Positions 49,286 to 60,100 of a stretch of 64,000 bases of DNA are shown here, in pieces (the first letter of the stretch is position 1; every line of letters begins with the position of its first letter). The DNA is taken from assembly GCA_025201365.1 (NCBI GenBank), contig JAIXMF010000001.1:186001-250000 (forward strand), in the 5' to 3' direction. Source of the stretch: Syncephalis plumigaleata (taxonomy: Eukaryota > Zoopagomycota > Zoopagomycetes > Zoopagales > Piptocephalidaceae). The position numbers were made by a program, and so were the translations under genes. Under the pieces are notes generated by a model. It made no database searches. It saw only the letters and a list, made by a program, of their open reading frames with translations, and was not told the DNA's origin.

Positions 49286-51876
49286 TCAAGCACGCTTAAC
49301 GGACATGACGAGGCTTGCGACGCAACATATCACTAGGATTTCATGAATGGTTGCACCGAAATCTTCTGCTTCATCAAGCAAGGCGTTCAATGCTTCATCG
49401 TCAAATTCATTTTTATCAGTCGAAGCACCTGCAGTAGGAGAAGAGGAGGAGGAGGAACCAGGCGCTGCCGTAATTATCGAACCAACAGCCGTACGAATGT
49501 CGTGTTTCGGTGGTGCTGCTTCATCGCTATTCTCCAGTAGGGCATCTTCAGACCATGTAAACACCGCTTCACGTAATTTACGATCATTGCCGTACATATT
49601 GATCTCTGCACTGCGTAGACTGTTCAACTCAGCCGGATGATCCTGCACCTCTTCCATACGTTCAATCAAGTCGTAGGCAGCCACACCTCGAAGCTCGTTT
49701 AACGGCACCGTTTTACCTGTATTCATACCTGTAGCGGCAGCGGCGGTGGCAGCAGCAGCACTCGCGCCACTACTGACTCGTTCACCCGCTTTAACCGCTT
49801 GATCCTTAACGGATGCCATTGTTTGCTTTGCATTATCCACGATAGGCTCCACCTTTGACTTGGCTGCTTCGGCTAAACCTGTCATATCCATGCCATCCTT
49901 CAACATATCATAAGCATTGCCCATCTTTTCCTCGAATATGTGCTTAGGATCTTGTGACATGTTGGCCGCGAGCGTATCGTAGCCAGACTTGGCCTTTTGC
50001 TTTACGTTGGTCGCCGTATCCTGCAACGATTCCTTGGTGCTCTTGCCGCCCACACTGGAACCACCACCTACCACCGCATCGATCGTTCGGCGAGTTCCTG
50101 CCTTATGTTGGTCGCCGTACTTTGCAACTTTTCATCGACACTTTCCTTGCTCATGCCAGGACGAGCACCCATGACTGCATCTACCGTACGACCGGCTTCT
50201 TGTCTTATATTGGTCGTCGTGTCTTGCAACGATTCCTCGGCACTCCTCTTGCTCATGCCGGGGCGAGCACCCATTACTGCATCGATCGTACGACCGGCTT
50301 CTCCTTGTATCTCGTTCTTCATTTGACGGAAAGTGCCCATTACACCGCTGCCCATTTCCTTAACCTGCTCTCCTGCTTGTTGTGCCTTGCTCCTCATATC
50401 GCTGCCCACCTCTTTGGCTCTTTCTCCTGCTTGTTGTGTCTTGTTTTTCATATCGCTGTCCATTTCTTCAGCTCTCTCTGTACTTATTCGCATATCGCTG
50501 CTCATCTCTTTAGCTTTCTTTCCGGCTTGCTGTGCTCTACCTTGCATGTCGTTTCCCATTTCTTCAGCTTTCTCTTGTGCTTTATTTCGCATATCGCTTC
50601 CCATCTCTTTGGCCTTCTCTCCAGCTTGCTGTGCTCTACCTCGCATATCGCTGCCCATTTCTCGGATTTTCTCTCCTGCCTCGTTCACCTTATTTTGAAT
50701 GCTACCTCCTAGCTCACTCATCTTATCCTCCACTTGTTGTGTCGCGCTCTTCGTCGCCTCCTTAAGACTACTACCGACATTTCTGGCCTTCTCTCCAAGA
50801 TTACTGACCGGTGTCTCAAGTGTATCAGCCGCTTTCTTCATTTGACCCTGCGCGCCCTCTTTAGCTTGTTGTGCCGTTTCCTTGATCGCTTCCTTAACGT
50901 TACTGCCCATGTTGGCCGCTTTCTCGCCCATAGTCTCGGCTGCACTGCCCATGGCAAACGTAGCGCGCTTTGCCTTATGATCAATGTTCTCCACGGCATC
51001 GGCAACGTCATCGTACATTCCTCGCGCGTACTGGCGAGTTGGATGGCTAACATTGTCGGGCAAGTCTCGACCAAGCTTGCCGCTAACCTTCTCCATGATT
51101 TCCTGTACCGGAAGCTTCGTATTGTCGCTATATCATTGATAACTCCATAAGTACATCACTACGACACTTGCCGCCAAACAATCTTATTACATACCTGCTA
51201 TCGGCAGCACTCTTGGCTTGACTGCTTTTATTTGCAGGTACGCTATTATCTGCACCTGACGCTTCCAAGTTATGAAGGTGCCAGTTATGCGAGCCTAGCT
51301 CAACGTCGTCCACCAGTAACCGGATCCAGTGGTCATACTCTGCAATCGATGCTGCAACCGACGCGTATCATCGTCGACTATACGATTCGCTCTGGCGAGC
51401 ATTTCATCTAGACGACGATCCGCCAAGCGTATATCATCTGCTTCTTGTACGATATCGTCGCTTAGTTGAGCATTCAGCATGGTTATTTCCTCGTCGACAT
51501 GACGTGCATGCTGTTGCACTCGCTCTTGTAGCTCGAGCAACGATCGCGAATAATTGTCAATAAGCGTATCCACCACACCCTTATTAGCCGGCGAGACCAT
51601 CGATATTTTCTGTTTCACGCCTTCACGTAGCGCACGGGTCTTGCTAGCAAACTGCTCGGCCTTAGAGTACGCTTCCGCGCGATGACTATCCAAATCCTTG
51701 CGCGCGTCCTCCATGCTTATTCCCGTGCGTCGAGGTACGCTCTGGTGCAGCCCGGCAACCGTCATTCTGGGCAATGACAACGGTGCCATGATCGGCCTAC
51801 TCAGCAACATACGGTAGTTGCGCGCCATGGCGGCCGATTGTTGAATTCGGTATTTTCTCAATACTATCGACATCAT
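49286..51876 (-). CDS. LEA-like amphipathic repeat protein with a mitochondrial presequence
   Basis: Starts at 51876 (MMSIVLRKYRIQQ...MARNYRMLLSRPIMAP), an Arg-rich presequence without acidic residues. Then come a helical region (YSRSLLELQERVQQHARHVD), a 58-nt intron near 51143-51200, and a long tract of LEA_4-like repeats with units such as AGEKAKEMGSDMRNKAQ, AQQAGEQVKEMGS and IKETAQQAKEGAQGQM. Three longer repeats of about 34 residues follow (TIDAVMGARPGMSK, TVDAVMGARPGMSK, TIDAVVGGGSSVGGK). The C-terminal third is less repetitive and ends VKRA. LEA_4-type proteins fold on drying and protect membranes or enzymes; that role is inferred. Two one-base corrections are needed (about 51309-51321 and 50084-50097). 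Confidence 0.72.
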
Positions 51877-52245
51877 ATTTATGGTAGAAATTTGGATAAA
51901 CAGTATACATATAATAGCAGCTTGAAATTGACTAGAGTAGCTTTCCTCTTCTCGACATGCGTCACCAGTGTCTTATTTATTTGTAAAAATGATCTAGTGA
52001 TTCATGTACATGCAACACAAATAAGACTTGTTTCAGGTGGTATTACATCACACTTTAATCATAAACGGTTTCAATATCTATATCTATATTTTATTTTTAG
52101 CGTTCGCTGTCATTCCACTTAAAACGTTAACAATACGTCATTGGCGAGGTGTGTGAACAAAAATGAATTAGTACATAGCAGGTCGTCACTACAGCTGGCA
52201 GTGCTCACTCTTGACATTCTTGCTGCCTGTTCAATAATAATAATA
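51877..52245. other. spacer 5' of the LEA-like gene
   Basis: No gene is recognised; it probably contains the promoter of the LEA-like gene on the minus strand. Confidence 0.35.
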
Positions 52246-52734
52246 CAGATGTTTTCAACCGATTAACCAGTAAGTCTTTAACTTTGTTTTTATTAATAAA
52301 TAATCTTGCGCATTCATTAGCATATCATTATTGTTGCTGCTGTAGTCAATGTATAATATTGGTGTTTGTGTACGTCATTAACGCTCTCTATAGTACATTC
52401 GCCTGATAACGCCTATTAATCGTGTTCATTATATGACTGCGTATACAGTATCTTAGTGTTATACACTGGACATTATATGCTTATAAATATGATACTTATT
52501 AGCATTCAAATAAAACATTATATCTATTGACTATATCCTCTATTGTAGCGTATCTATCAATGTGTGCAACGTAGCTAACCGTAGTAACATTTCGCTTATT
52601 GTAGATGTTGCTTTGCAAATGCTTAAACATCATAAAATGATTCAAGTAGCCAGAATACAGAATACACTAGACACATATGCATTATAATAAACAAAAGTTA
52701 AAAGCTAGCAGTACCAGCTGGTTGGAAAACTATG
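52246..52734. mobile_element. MITE-like element, family 2, longer copy
   Basis: 489 bp between TA dinucleotides (52244-52245 and 52735-52736). Left end CAGATGTTTTCAACCGATTA; right end (reverse complement) CATAGTTTTCCAACCAGCTG. The block TTATTAATAAATAATCTTGC is shared with 16079-16387, and the right end shares a stretch with 14751. Non-coding. Confidence 0.55.
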
Positions 52735-52800
52735 TAATAAAAATGTTACTCCTCATGTAATCTACATGCAATTCAGATGTAGCAAAAGCAAAAAGATCAG

Positions 52801-52871
52801 TGCGTAGTCGGGGAATCGAACCCCGGTCTACCGCGTGGCAGGCGGTAATTATACCACTAAACCAACTACGC
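52801..52871 (-). tRNA. tRNA-Gly(GCC)
   Basis: Reading the minus strand from 52871: acceptor GCGTAGT pairs perfectly with ACTACGC, the anticodon stem ACCGC/GCGGT encloses the loop CTGCCAC (anticodon GCC), and the T arm has the B box GGTTCGATTCC. Discriminator A. A TTTTT terminator lies just downstream (52791-52795 region). It has no intron. It starts only 9 nt after the end of the 5S rRNA gene on the same strand. Confidence 0.97.
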
Positions 52872-52880
52872 ATGTTGAAA

Positions 52881-52996
52881 ACTACATTACCCGAGATTCC
52901 CGCGTGGTCTCCCACCGCAGTACTAAGGGGGCGCGGCCTGGCTTAACTTCGGAGATCGGACGGGATCCGGTGCTTTTCAGGCGCTATGAACGTAGT
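52881..52996 (-). rRNA. 5S rRNA
   Basis: The minus strand from 52996 starts ACTACGTTCATAG and ends GTAATGTAGT, so the terminal helix pairs. Conserved internal pieces include GATCTCCGAAGTTAAGC and GGTGGGAGACCAC. Length is about 116 nt, slightly short of the usual 118-120, and ends may be off by 1-2. Only a TTTT run separates it from the tRNA-Gly gene. 5S genes dispersed away from the rDNA repeat are common in fungi. Confidence 0.93.
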
Positions 52997-53055
52997 TGTT
53001 ATTTTTTGGTTATGTGATTGGTATTCTATTCATTGTAAAATGGCCAAAAAACGCC

Positions 53056-53071
53056 GATATCGCGTTTTTTA
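53056..53071 (+). repeat. target-site duplication, left copy
   Basis: GATATCGCGTTTTTTA, identical to 61002-61017. It brackets the tRNA-derived unit plus the whole LINE. It lies 60-75 bp upstream of the 5S rRNA start. Confidence 0.9.
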
Positions 53072-53338
53072 AGAGGATGGGGTTGTAGCCAAGTGGTTAC
53101 GCTCTATTTCTCGGACGAATAGGTCCTGGGTTCGATTCCTGCCAATCCCGTCATAGGGAAAAAGGTATCATTTCTAACTAGTTAACAGAAATGTTGACAT
53201 TTATTAACCTACCGACTATATGCTAGTTGGTTTTCTGCTACACAACCGTGGTCTGCACTCGCAAGACACATTCCATTCCGTGGGCATTGGGCTGTTTGTC
53301 AATTGTTTGTTATTATAACCCTGTTTAATTCATTTATA

Positions 53339-53370
<32 letters not shown>
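53072..53370 (+). mobile_element. tRNA-derived SINE-like unit
   Basis: 53079-53150 folds as a degenerate tRNA: the acceptor GGGGTTG pairs with CAATCCC, the anticodon loop is CTCGGAC (CGG, formally Pro), and it has a full A box (TAGCCAAGTGG) and B box (GGTTCGATTCC). The D stem and T stem have mismatches, unlike the nearby tRNA-Gly. An unrelated body of about 190 bp follows, ending TTATAAT and a 30-base poly(A) (53341-53370). A target-site duplication sits directly before it. tRNA head, unrelated body and A tail are the classic SINE layout. A worn tRNA gene plus unrelated flank is the alternative. Confidence 0.7.
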
Positions 53371-53375
<5 letters not shown>

Positions 53376-55449
53376 TTCTCTCTTACCGTTATTGCTCGTC
53401 AACTCGTTTGACATTTATTCTCTCTTTACCGTTATTGCTCGTCAACTCGTTTGACATTTATTCTCTCTTTACCGTTATTGCTCGTCAACTCGTTTGACAT
53501 TTATTCTCTCTTTACCGTTATTGCTCGTCAACTCGTTTGACATTTATTCTCTCTTTACCGTTATTGCTCGTCAACTCGTTTGACATTTATTCTCTCTTTA
53601 CCGTTATTGCTCGTCAACTCGTTTGACATTTATTCTCTCTTTACCGTTATTGCTCGTCAACTCGTTTGACATTTATTCTCTCTTTACCGTTATTGCTCGT
53701 CAACTCGTTTGACATTTATTCTCTCTTTACCGTTATTGCTCGTCAACTCGTTTGACATTTATTCTCTCTTTACCGTTATTGCTCGTCAACTCGTTTGACA
53801 TTTATTCTCTCTTTACCGTTATTGCTCGTCAACTCGTTTGACATTTATTCTCTCTTTACCGTTATTGCTCGTCAACTCGTTTGACATTTATTCTCTCTTT
53901 ACCGTTATTGCTCGTCAACTCGTTTGACATTTATTCTCTCTTTACCGTTATTGCTCGTCAACTCGTTTGACATTTATTCTCTCTTTACCGTTATTGCTCG
54001 TCAACTCGTTTGACATTTATTCTCTCTTTACCGTTATTGCTCGTCAACTCGTTTGACATTTATTCTCTCTTTACCGTTATTGCTCGTCAACTCGTTTGAC
54101 ATTTATTCTCTCTTTACCGTTATTGCTCGTCAACTCGTTTGACATTTATTCTCTCTTTACCGTTATTGCTCGTCAACTCGTTTGACATTTATTCTCTCTT
54201 TACCGTTATTGCTCGTCAACTCGTTTGACATTTATTCTCTCTTTACCGTTATTGCTCGTCAACTCGTTTGACATTTATTCTCTCTTTACCGTTATTGCTC
54301 GTCAACTCGTTTGACATTTATTCTCTCTTTACCGTTATTGCTCGTCAACTCGTTTGACATTTATTCTCTCTTTACCGTTATTGCTCGTCAACTCGTTTGA
54401 CATTTATTCTCTCTTTACCGTTATTGCTCGTCAACTCGTTTGACATTTATTCTCTCTTTACCGTTATTGCTCGTCAACTCGTTTGACATTTATTCTCTCT
54501 TTACCGTTATTGCTCGTCAACTCGTTTGACATTTATTCTCTCTTTACCGTTATTGCTCGTCAACTCGTTTGACATTTATTCTCTCTTTACCGTTATTGCT
54601 CGTCAACTCGTTTGACATTTATTCTCTCTTTACCGTTATTGCTCGTCAACTCGTTTGACATTTATTCTCTCTTTACCGTTATTGCTCGTCAACTCGTTTG
54701 ACATTTATTCTCTCTTTACCGTTATTGCTCGTCAACTCGTTTGACATTTATTCTCTCTTTACCGTTATTGCTCGTCAACTCGTTTGACATTTATTCTCTC
54801 TTTACCGTTATTGCTCGTCAACTCGTTTGACATTTATTCTCTCTTTACCGTTATTGCTCGTCAACTCGTTTGACATTTATTCTCTCTTTACCGTTATTGC
54901 TCGTCAACTCGTTTGACATTTATTCTCTCTTTACCGTTATTGCTCGTCAACTCGTTTGACATTTATTCTCTCTTTACCGTTATTGCTCGTCAACTCGTTT
55001 GACATTTATTCTCTCTTTACCGTTATTGCTCGTCAACTCGTTTGACATTTATTCTCTCTTTACCGTTATTGCTCGTCAACTCGTTTGACATTTATTCTCT
55101 CTTTACCGTTATTGCTCGTCAACTCGTTTGACATTTATTCTCTCTTTACCGTTATTGCTCGTCAACTCGTTTGACATTTATTCTCTCTTTACCGTTATTG
55201 CTCGTCAACTCGTTTGACATTTATTCTCTCTTTACCGTTATTGCTCGTCAACTCGTTTGACATTTATTCTCTCTTTACCGTTATTGCTCGTCAACTCGTT
55301 TGACATTTATTCTCTCTTTACCGTTATTGCTCGTCAACTCGTTTGACATTTATTCTCTCTTTACCGTTATTGCTCGTCAACTCGTTTGACATTTATTCTC
55401 TCTTTACCGTTATTGCTCGTCAACTCGTTTGACATTTATTCTCTCTTTT
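53371..55449 (+). repeat. 43-bp tandem array, about 48 copies, LINE 5' end
   Basis: The unit contains TTTGACATTTATTCTCTC, TTTACCGTTATTGC and TCGTCAACTCG. Spacing between identical points is 43 bp, and the copies look nearly identical from 53371 to the edge of ORF1. The first copy lacks one T. Each unit contains the interrupted palindrome GTCAACTCGTTTGAC (5-bp arms). By analogy with mouse L1 monomers the array may act as a multi-unit promoter; that is inference. Confidence 0.97.
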
Positions 55450-55486
55450 GCGCCTCGACGTTCCGCCGAAGGCGCAAAAGCTAATC

Positions 55487-57151
55487 ATGATTGCAGTTCC
55501 GCAAAACAGCAATGAGTCCATATATGCTCAGCCTCGATCATATAGAGACGCTGCCGGTCAACCGGATCTGCCTCCCCCAACAGCTCAAAAAAGAAATCAA
55601 AAAAATCGTTCAGTATATGGAAAATGGAGCACGTTTCATCTGCGAGAGGCGGAAATAGGCGCGCCCTTACAATACTTTTCTCCTCCTCATGTAGCCAACT
55701 ACGCATACACCTATACCCTACATTGCGACTTAAACGCTTTTCAAAATGAATGGAATGAAGCATTAGATCACGTAGCAGATACGGTAGGTGATGCAGCGGA
55801 GTACGGAGACCCCTCCAAACGTCAACTGACTGTAACTTTCTCCATGAAATCGGAAGAGTTATTATTGGGTTTTCTAAACACCGGTATTACATACAAGAAC
55901 CAACAAATTCCATTACAAAGATTATATGCAGCGGATGACCAGGTACTGTCAGCCACTGCCACAGATTTACCAGCTACTGACGCAGTCACTCTTACCAAAG
56001 CTCTGATTGAGACCTTCTCTCAATATGGAACCGTGTTAGATACGGCTATTCACACTATTGGTAAAGGTAGAATATTCGTACGTAGAGCGGATATAATAAT
56101 ATTGCCTACATCTACATCCACGTTACCAGAGGTATTCCCCAGCAGAATACAAGTTATAAACACTCAAGCTAACGTCTATTGGAAACAAAAACGTACAGCG
56201 TGTCGAATCTGCAAACAACCGGATCACCAAACGGATGATTGCACGAACATACGTAAACGTTTCCGTCAAAATAATAACCGCCCAACCGACCAACAGGCGG
56301 AACAACACGAGGACAGTGCGCCACCATCAGTTGCTAATGGTGAAGACGACGCACAGCCTGCAACATTACTCGAACAACCCTCGACCAGCGCATCCATCCA
56401 ATCGCTTGAGGAAGATAGCCCACAAGATGAGGAACACTTCACTCAAGTTGGACATCGGCCAAATTCTCCTCCTCCTCCGTCGCCAAAGGAGCAGACAATT
56501 CAGCCGTCTACGAATTCATTCGAAGTACTGAGTGATATGGATGAAGATCTAGCAGAGGATCAATATCTAACAGAGGAGGAAGACGAAGATGACGAGATGA
56601 AGGACGTCGACAGGAGGACAGCACCGAAGAAGGAGGCCAAGCGGAGGACGATCGGCGAGTTGCGAGAGAGTCTGGACGCTAAGTTGCAAGGCCGCCCGCT
56701 ACGGAAGAGGAAAGCTGTCCGGAAAACGACACCAGCACCTCCCCAAAGCAACTCACATCCATATACAGCGCAATCAAAAATCACGAAGAAACACACCAAA
56801 TCCAATAACACCGGCCCACAACCCACACTTATTAAGGAAGTTGCTCCTTTGATGAACGTCGTGAGCCCATCCACAGTCCCGTCAACTCCACTCCTAGCTC
56901 CGGAGATTCACTCAGCCGAACAAGGCACACCCGCAAAGCAGACAGAACACATAGTAGAGATGGTCGACAGCTTTGAGAACGAGGTCAGCCCTACGGCAAA
57001 CGAGGATAATCCAAGCTCTATCCTGGAATTCCCGTCCAGTGCAACGCAACATACCCAAACACAACACAATGAATCATCTATGAACACAGCTACCACCACG
57101 TCCACCACCAGTCCACCAACAATGGACAGCAATCATTCACTCAATCAATAA
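55487..57151 (+). CDS. LINE ORF1 (gag-like RNA-binding protein)
   Basis: The frame is open from 55448, but the first ATG is at 55487 (MIAVPQNSNESIYAQ), giving 554 residues. The N-terminal half has mixed helix/strand sequence and ends in a zinc knuckle of the CX2CX4HX4C type (CRICKQPDHQTDDC). After it comes a long acidic, Ser/Pro/Gln-rich region (EDQYLTEEEDEDDEM) and a basic patch (KLQGRPLRKRKAVRK). ORF1 proteins of this kind bind element RNA. The stop codon overlaps the ORF2 start by one base (TAATG). Confidence 0.92.
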   Translation: MIAVPQNSNESIYAQPRSYRDAAGQPDLPPPTAQKRNQKNRSVYGKWSTFHLREAEIGAPLQYFSPPHVANYAYTYTLHCDLNAFQNEWNEALDHVADTVGDAAEYGDPSKRQLTVTFSMKSEELLLGFLNTGITYKNQQIPLQRLYAADDQVLSATATDLPATDAVTLTKALIETFSQYGTVLDTAIHTIGKGRIFVRRADIIILPTSTSTLPEVFPSRIQVINTQANVYWKQKRTACRICKQPDHQTDDCTNIRKRFRQNNNRPTDQQAEQHEDSAPPSVANGEDDAQPATLLEQPSTSASIQSLEEDSPQDEEHFTQVGHRPNSPPPPSPKEQTIQPSTNSFEVLSDMDEDLAEDQYLTEEEDEDDEMKDVDRRTAPKKEAKRRTIGELRESLDAKLQGRPLRKRKAVRKTTPAPPQSNSHPYTAQSKITKKHTKSNNTGPQPTLIKEVAPLMNVVSPSTVPSTPLLAPEIHSAEQGTPAKQTEHIVEMVDSFENEVSPTANEDNPSSILEFPSSATQHTQTQHNESSMNTATTTSTTSPPTMDSNHSLNQ

Positions 57152-60100
57152 TGACGACACGTAATATACATATCGCAACATGGAACGTCAACCGTATACG
57201 TGACTCCAATAATAGATCAATCACTTTCACACACATTAAAAACGAAAACATAGACATTATCGCCTTACAGGAAACAAACGCGTGTTCTAATGATCACCAC
57301 TGGTGGACTACTCAATGGGGCGGACCAGCAGCATGGACTCCTTATACAGGCATTCTTTTAAACCCACACTCCTCGTTATCTTTTAATTCCACACCTACAC
57401 CATACCTAGACGGCAGAGTGTTAAGAGCGGAAATAGTTGGACCAAATATACCATGGCCGGTCCTGGTTATATATTGCGTCTACGCGCCAGCTGATCCACC
57501 TCAACAGCCAGATTTCTGCACAGCACTACGCCATGTCATCACCCCACATCCTCACATGATGGTATTAGGCGACCTCAACGCCACACCGAATCCTCACTTA
57601 GATAGAGCACCACCGCCACGACAACCAAGAGACGAATGGGCTCACTATTCAAACGTGATAACGCAATTCCGTTTGATAGACACTGTACGATACTATCATC
57701 CCGACATCAAACTCTATACCAGGCGCAGCCCATCAGGTGACAGTCGATCTCGTATAGACCACATACTAGCTACATCGACGGTAGCGAGAAGGTGCAGTCT
57801 ACCTAGAGTATTGACGGCACCAAGATCAGATCACTGGCCACTATGTACTACCATCTGTCCAAATAAGCCAAAGCTACCAGGGCGACCGGTGTGGCGATTC
57901 AATACAAGTTTATTGGAAATAGATGAATACATAGCAAATATGGAGCGCACAATCCTCGCCCTCAAAACCAGAGTTGACCACCCTGAATGCAACCCGAAAT
58001 CGACACTCACTAGCTCCGTTTACGCATGGGATCTCTTCAAGAACACGCTACGCGGCTACTCCATCGCTTTCGCCGGCAAACACAAACGCAAGATCAACAA
58101 ACACATGCAAGATAAGAGTAAGAAGCTGCAGGAGTTGTACAACAACCCTCCCGACTGGAGACGAGACAGCGCGGCTACTCATCATTGGCTACAACAGGTT
58201 ACGACGATAGAAAATGATCTCACCAATAACGCACACAGACGAGCGGAAGCAAGACGTATACATTCGCGCGTTCGATGGACAGAGGAAGGTGAGCGATCGA
58301 CGAAATACTTCTTCAAGTGCCTAAAAGGACGTAAGCAATTCGATTGGTTACGAGAACTACGCGCTAGCAACGGTCAACGAGTGGATACACCAGAGCAAAT
58401 CTTCGAAGTGGTACAGGATTTTTATACAGACCTCTTTGGGCCAGAGCATACAAATTCGATAGCACAAAACGAGCTTCTAGCTAATATCGAAAAAACGCTG
58501 AACGACAATATGCGAGACGAGATAGATTCAGAAATCACGGAAGAAGAAGTGGCAGAAGCGATTCGAAAGTCGCCCAGGAACAAAGCTCCAGGACCTGATG
58601 GCATACCGTATGAATTCTATAAACGTTTCAGCTCAACATTGACACCTATTATAACAAAGCTATACAACGAATTTATAAGGCACGGGCAATTCCCGTTATC
58701 GTTTAAAAGAATACACATTCTGCTGCTGCCAAAGCAAGGTGATCTCCTATCATTAGCGAACTGGCGCCCGATAGCTCTGTCCGATTGCGACATCAAGATC
58801 CTGACGAGAATCATCACACAGCGCATGCACAAAGCGGCTAACCACTGCATAGGCGACTCGCAAAAAGGTTTTATTAAAAATCGGTCCATCTTCGATAACC
58901 TTCACACACTACACTTTGCTATTCAATACGGTATTATTAAACCGGAAGAAGCCTCCGGAGCACTGCTACTATTAGACCAGCAGAAAGCTTACGACAGGGT
59001 AGATCGATCGTACCTAGACAGATGCTTAGCCGCATTCAACATAGGACCGAGAATACGCAAGATAATTCAAATGATGAATGCAGAAGCATATGGAGCGGCT
59101 CGTATGGGCCCACTACTGTCTTCATGGATACCGATACATAAAGGGCTGCGTCAAGGTGACCCTCTCTCTCCTATAATATACAATTTTGTCCTCGAACCTT
59201 TTTTATGTACATTACGCCAACGACTCATCGGAATCAACCTACCGGTACACCCTTTAAAATGCCTTGCTTTTGCGGACGACATAGCAGTGGCAATTAGCTC
59301 TCACCAGGATGTCAGAACGTTCTGTCACGCCATTCATTTACATGAACAAGCATCAGCGGCACGACTAAACGAGGACAAAACAGTTTTAATACCACTAGGC
59401 ACACCAGATTTCGTCTTACCGTATCCTCCTATACCGGAAAGGGAATCAACTAGATATCTCGGAATCCTCTTCACAAGGAAAGGGATAGCAATTGAAGCAA
59501 CCGAAGCCAAGTTGCTCAACAGTATAGAGGTCACCGCGGATAGATGGCAGGATCGCGGCTTATCGCTACTAGGTCGAGTCCTCCTGACAAATTCATGTCT
59601 ACTAGCAAAATTATGGTTCGCCGCCCACATCATCCCCTTCTCTAAAGGTTTTATAACGAAAGTAAAGCAACGTGTAAAGAGATTTATATGGAAACACAAA
59701 CTCAACCTCGTGGCGGAAGATATCATCACGAAGCCAAAGCTGGCAGGAGGCGTTGGTTTGATACCGCTACGTAAACAGGCAACAGCTATTTTTGCGGTCT
59801 GGATCGCACAAATGCTAGATGAGCCGGAGAATCAACCGAAATGGGCACCAACAGCACAAGAGTTACTAAAGGAGAAACTGAAGGAGGCAAATAAGCATCA
59901 CTCAATCATATGTACAAGTCGAAAGCCCAAAATTCAACTTAGAGCAGGTCCATCCAAAAGATTCTTCGACTACACGTTAGAGACATGGAAACACTTGAAA
60001 GGCCACAATACACCGGACGACGATAGCTGGACGTGGGAGGAATACGCTTCAATCACAGACACTAGACTGAATTGGGTACGGCCAGATTTCCTTACAATCA

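Noticed and set aside
49954-50712. 252-codon + strand ORF with hydrophobic repeats
   Set aside because: Antisense of the LEA repeats; the hydrophobicity follows from reversed Lys/Glu/Ala codons.
53079-53150. functional tRNA-Pro(CGG)
   Set aside because: The D and T stems have mismatches, and a body plus poly(A) follows, so a SINE head fits better. A functional tRNA is not excluded.
53371-55449. CRISPR-like array
   Set aside because: Units are contiguous 43-bp repeats without spacers, in a eukaryotic LINE.
55448-55486. ORF1 start at 55448
   Set aside because: It would begin with TTG; the first ATG is at 55487.
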